Positions 60,501 to 64,000 of a DNA stretch of 64,000 nucleotides are shown here, one piece after another; the stretch's first letter is position 1; every line of letters starts with the position of its first letter. The DNA comes from Oscarella lobularis. Lineage: Eukaryota > Porifera > Homoscleromorpha > Homosclerophorida > Oscarellidae. The notes beneath the pieces are model-generated. The model was not told the DNA's origin and ran no database searches. It was given only the letters and a program-made list of their open reading frames with translations. A program made the translations under genes and the position numbers. The stretch lies in contig NC_089192.1 in NCBI RefSeq assembly GCF_947507565.1, positions 1,298,690 through 1,362,689 of the forward strand. Reading direction: 5' to 3'.

Positions 60501-63500
60501 TTATTCCTGACTTGGTCAACGACTATGCTCCCGAATTTGATGCCCTTCCAGGCGGCTATTCTGCTGCTCTATTTGAAAACAGCACAATCGGCACTTCCGT
60601 CCTTAGCGTTAGTGCTATAGACTTGGATCTTGGCTCTCCCGGCGACGTTACCTATTCGATCACGACCGGCAACAGTGAAAACAAGTTCCAGATTGATAGT
60701 CGAACTGGAAGAATACACATCAGAGACGGATTAGATCGAGAAACGTCTTCATCGTATCGCCTTGTTGTCACGGCAACAGATGGAGCCTTGCCGCCACTAG
60801 TAGCAAAATCCAGTCAGGAAGATGTCCTAATAACCATCTTGGATGTCAATGACAATGCGCCAACTCTATCGCCTGCTATATACGCTGCAAACATTGCTGA
60901 AAATGCTGCTAATGGAACGGTTGTTGACCGAATTTTGGCCACTGATCGCGATGAGGGAATGAATGCCCAACTCGGCTATCTCATCGAAACTGGAAATGCC
61001 GATGCACTCTTTTCCATCAATTCAACAGGATTTGTCATAGTATCTGGAGCGATCGATTTTGAAAAAACGGCATCGCACCAACTGCAAATAGTCGTTTACG
61101 ACCAAGGAACGCCGAGTCTTTCCTCTACAGCACAACTGACCGTGATTGTCGAATCTGAGAACGAATTTGTGCCGGAATTCACCGAAGGCGGTCTTTATCA
61201 AGCAAACGTCAGTGAAAGCGCTACTACCGGTACTGTGATCTTGCAAGTTTCGGCTGTTGACAAGGATGGCAGTGATAGAAGTCCTCTCACGTATAAAATT
61301 ATAGCGGGAAATGATGCAAACAAATTTTCAATTGATTCACTTTCGGGCCAAGTGTTCCTGAGAGAAACTCTAGACCGCGAGACAAATAATACCTATCAAC
61401 TTATGATTGCCGTTTACGACACCGTTCCTTCAGATTTAGCCAAATCAGCAACAGCATCTATCACAATTTCCGTTTTGGACGTCAACGACAATAGTCCCGT
61501 TTTCTCGTCAGGGGTTTACTCAGCTGCAATTTTTGAAAATGCGACTGTTGGCACGTCGGTAACAAGTGTCAGTGCGACGGATCGAGACACTGGTAGCAAT
61601 GGAGTGATTACCTACAGTATTGTCAGTGGAAATACGAGAAATGCTTTCTCTATTGACCAGTACTCGGGAACCGTTGTCGTTAATCGACGTTTGGACTACG
61701 AAGAAGCGACTTTGTTTGCTTTGGAAATTGCCGCAACGGATGGAGGAGACCCACCGCTTGTCGTTTATTCCTATCTCGGAATTACTATTGATCCAGTCAA
61801 CGAGCACGCTCCAAGGTTTTCTTCAGCAAACTACTCCTACTCCGTTCTCGAGTCCGCATCTATTGGCACGTCAGTCGGTCTCGTTTCGGCTTCCGATGCG
61901 GACGGCGGAGCGCAAGGACGAATTCAGTACGAAATCGAGAATAGCAACTATTTCGTCGTTGACGCTTATTCCGGACTCATTTCGACATTTGATCGTTTGG
62001 ACCGAGAAGCAAATGAGAGCTTTATCATTTTCGTAAAAGCAAGTGATGCAGCGGCGAGATCGAGCACAGTTCAAGTCGAAATCAAAGTCACAGACGCCAA
62101 CGACAACGATCCAGCGTTTTCGTCGGCTCACTACTTCTTCTCTGTATTGGAAACGGCTCCTTTGAGTTTCGTGGTGGGATCGGTATCTTGCACAGACAGA
62201 GATACCCTTGCAAACGGAGAAGTATCACTTTCAATTGTTCCAGGAAACGCCAGCGATTTCTTCCGTCTTGTGACCGTTTCTCCTGGCAAGGGAAATCTGC
62301 AAATAGCCAAACACCTAGACGCAGAAGCAGCTTCTCAGCACGTCATTGTTGTTCTGTGCGTTGACAGAGGAAGTCCTTCGAGAAGTAGCACTGCATCCGC
62401 CGTGATTGACGTAGAAGGTAGAAACGAACACGCGCCCAAGTTCGAAAAGGATGCGTATCAAACGAGTATTTTGGAAAATACGACAGTGGGATCGAGTGTT
62501 GCAGAAGTTCTCGCTACAGATGCAGACAGCGACTCTAAAGTTTCCTACTCTGTCACCGACGGTAACGAAGAAGATAAATTCGTTATTGATCCCGGGTCAG
62601 GAATAATAAAATTGAAAGAAACTGTCGACAGAGAAACGCAAGGTCTGTATATTCTGACCGTCGCTGCTTCCGACAATGCCATCAACAATGTGAAAACTGC
62701 CGAAATTTTGTTCAACATCTCCGTCTTGGATGTCAATGATAATCCTCCTGTTTTCGGAGCCAGTCTCTACACGGACGTTGTATCCGAGGCGGAAGGAATT
62801 GGAGGAAGTGTCTCGTCCGTTAGCTGCTCAGATGTCGACTCCGGTTCTGGTGGAATTGTTCGTTACTCAATTCAAACGGAAAACTTGACCGTTCCTTTTA
62901 GCATCAGTCCAACGTCAGGACTCATCCAAGTTTCCGGCAAGCTGAATTACGAAGAAACTGCATCGTACGTGTTTACAGCGGTGTGCACTGATTCTGGCGT
63001 ACCATCGCTCTCGTCTGAAGCTAAGATTTCTATCAGCGTTGCTCCTTTCAATGAACACGCTCCCGTCTTTACCAGTTCGGCTTTGTACGGCACTTCCGTT
63101 TCCGAAAACGCGACGGTTGGGACGACTTTGCTGACGGTTTTAGCATCTGATGCTGACGCCGGCCTTGAGGGTCAAGTCACGTATTCGCTAGTGTCCGGCA
63201 ACGAGGAGGGAAAATTTGCAATTGACAGCGCAGGTGGCGATCTCGTTCTCGTTGAACAATTGGATTTTGAAGCCACCAAATCGTACGCTTTGCGAGTAAA
63301 TGCTACTGACGGCGGTGTTCCTCCTTTTGTGCACACGACTGAAGCAACGGTGACAGTGACCGTTCTAGATTTCAACGACAATTCACCGTCGTGTGACAAA
63401 TCTTTATACACGACTACGATCTCAGAATCTCTAGTGCCTTCAAGTGCTATTTTGACACTGAACTGCACCGACTCCGATGCTGGAAAGAACGGCGACATCT

Positions 63501-64000
63501 CCTATTCTTTTGTCCAAGGTTCGACTCAATTTATTCTTACCTCGCATGGCACTGTGATTCTCGCAAAAGCCGTAACTCTGCTAAAAACGTGCCGCTGTTT
63601 CACGGAACATGCCCTAGCGAAAGATAGTGGAAACCCAAGTCTCTCGACCGTAGTAACAATCAAGATATGCGTTCGACCAGTAAACGATCACGCTCCTGTG
63701 TTTGACAGTAGCGACGGCTACAACTTCGTTGTCCCAGAAGGCTCCGCTAACGGTAGAATTATTGGAGTCGTCAATGCCACGGATAAGGACATCTGCGACG
63801 AAACTGTCGTCACATACGCGTTTATCGATGATGTTCCTTTCGCCGTCGACAGTGCGTCCGGTTCGATTGTGTTGACGGGAAGTCTGGACCGAGAAACGAT
63901 TTCCTCGTATAACTTCTGGGTGCGTGCTTCTGATGGAGCTGATTCGAATGGAAAGACGGCAATCACTAGCGTTCGAGTTGTCGTCAGCGACGTCAATGAC
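30507..64000 (+). CDS. Giant cadherin with an embedded animal haem peroxidase domain (partial, open at 3' end)
   Basis: Exon 1 (30507-30633) codes for a signal peptide (FLLSFAFLFLSLQTVSS) and joins in phase across a 53-bp GT-AG intron to exon 2 at 30687. From 30689 the frame stays in phase to base 64000 (33,312 bp, 11,104 codons; checked by eye at many points), so at least 11,147 residues are encoded with no end in sight. Order: a divergent first module, seven cadherin (EC) repeats (31.0-33.2 kb), a haem peroxidase domain (33.24-35.23 kb), then about 90 EC repeats of about 105 residues. EC hallmarks recur throughout: LDRE or LDYE, DADSG, ATDxGxP, DVNDNxPxF. Cadherins of this type are calcium-dependent extracellular adhesion rods. 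No membrane anchor or cytoplasmic tail lies in the window. Long minus-strand ORFs inside it are shadows of the repetitive codon pattern. Confidence 0.93.
31021..33238 (+). other. N-terminal cadherin repeats EC1-EC7
   Basis: Seven repeats precede the peroxidase. Linkers vary: SDVNDNAPEI, LNVNEHAPVI, VRPKNRNDPVF, TDVNEFGPQF, LSLNKYSPVF, ADENDNVPQF, and after the last one SEAFGDPYL, which leads into the peroxidase. Repeats 3-4 and 5-6 are similar as pairs (both second members have KENxPIGTSV and VNGxLDRE), pointing to duplication of a two-repeat block. Confidence 0.85.
33239..35233 (+). other. Animal haem peroxidase domain, distal His replaced
   Basis: This region covers about 660 residues, the usual length for the family. 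It shows, in order: FDGTCNNLNNNLWGAAD; FGRFVFNDIH at the distal haem position (33833-33862), where the family has a GQF-DHD core; CFPVQV; INLVSSYIDGSSIYG (calcium/structural segment); RSNEHVGLT with the active-site Arg; FLREHNRIARQL with the proximal His (codon 34325-34327); AIQQGRDHGLPDYKAW; and KQVRDGDRFWY. All large-scale motifs are present, so the fold is surely that of the peroxidasin/myeloperoxidase group. The distal Asp-His pair is Phe-Asn, so ordinary peroxidase chemistry is doubtful. The domain interrupts the EC array without an intron at either edge. Confidence 0.92.
35234..64000 (+). repeat. Array of about 90 cadherin repeats, mean unit about 316 bp
   Basis: My hand count gives about 91 EC repeats between the peroxidase and the window edge. 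From about 41.2 kb onward the linkers alternate almost without exception between NEH/NEF/NDH/NDF-type (e.g. VNEHAPVF, LPRNEFAPVF, VNDHSPTF) and canonical DVNDNxPVF. Repeats before the first linker type usually carry two Cys (VxCxDxD near the start; LxCxDxGxP near the end), whereas the alternating repeats usually carry none. Confidence 0.85.

Noticed and set aside
31240-63996. Many long minus-strand and alternative plus-strand ORFs inside the giant gene
   Set aside because: They are shadows of the repetitive cadherin codon pattern (for example complement of DVNDN and LDRE blocks) and show no independent domains, starts or splice signals.

Overview
The window looks like nuclear DNA of an early-branching animal, most probably a sponge. 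The genes have many short introns (about 25-110 bp, often 40-60 bp) and encode typically metazoan modules: SRCR, cadherin repeats, animal haem peroxidase, tetraspanin, CARD/ZU5/DEATH, sialyltransferase and heparanase. The assignment to sponges is inference from this content; no marker gene fixes the species.

1-1.2 kb holds the 3' end of an SRCR-repeat protein gene (+). From 1.8 to 23.5 kb runs a repeat-rich segment in which two minus-strand genes were amplified together: a GT29 sialyltransferase (three apparently intact copies plus one broken copy) and a GH79 heparanase (one apparently intact copy of a dozen or more small exons, plus at least six fragments or pseudogenes). Foldback elements, small palindromes and short tandem arrays lie between the copies. 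Two unrelated plus-strand genes are embedded in this segment: a tetraspanin (13.9-15.1 kb) and a 978-residue membrane protein combining CARD, ZU5 and DEATH domains (17.0-20.2 kb).

24.3-26.2 kb (-) encodes a P-loop GTPase fused to a C-terminal HSP20/alpha-crystallin-like domain. 27.5-28.3 kb (+) is a single-exon, secreted, cysteine-rich and probably GPI-anchored protein of no recognised family. 29.3-29.9 kb holds a damaged OXNAD1-like sequence.

From 30.5 kb to the window end lies one giant plus-strand gene: a signal-peptide exon followed by a reading frame that stays in phase for at least 33.3 kb. It encodes about eight cadherin repeats, then a complete-length animal haem peroxidase domain, then roughly 90 more cadherin repeats, and it is still open at the window edge. 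The peroxidase keeps its proximal His and substrate-side Arg but has lost the distal Asp-His pair. In the second half of the array, repeats alternate between a form often carrying a Cys pair that ends in a NEH/NDH/NEF-type linker and a usually Cys-free form that ends in the canonical DVNDN linker. I consider this cadherin-pseudoperoxidase the most exciting object in the window. The CARD-ZU5-DEATH membrane protein and the GTPase-HSP20 fusion come next.

Exon boundaries were placed by eye from splice consensus, reading phase and remembered family features. No search or alignment software was used.
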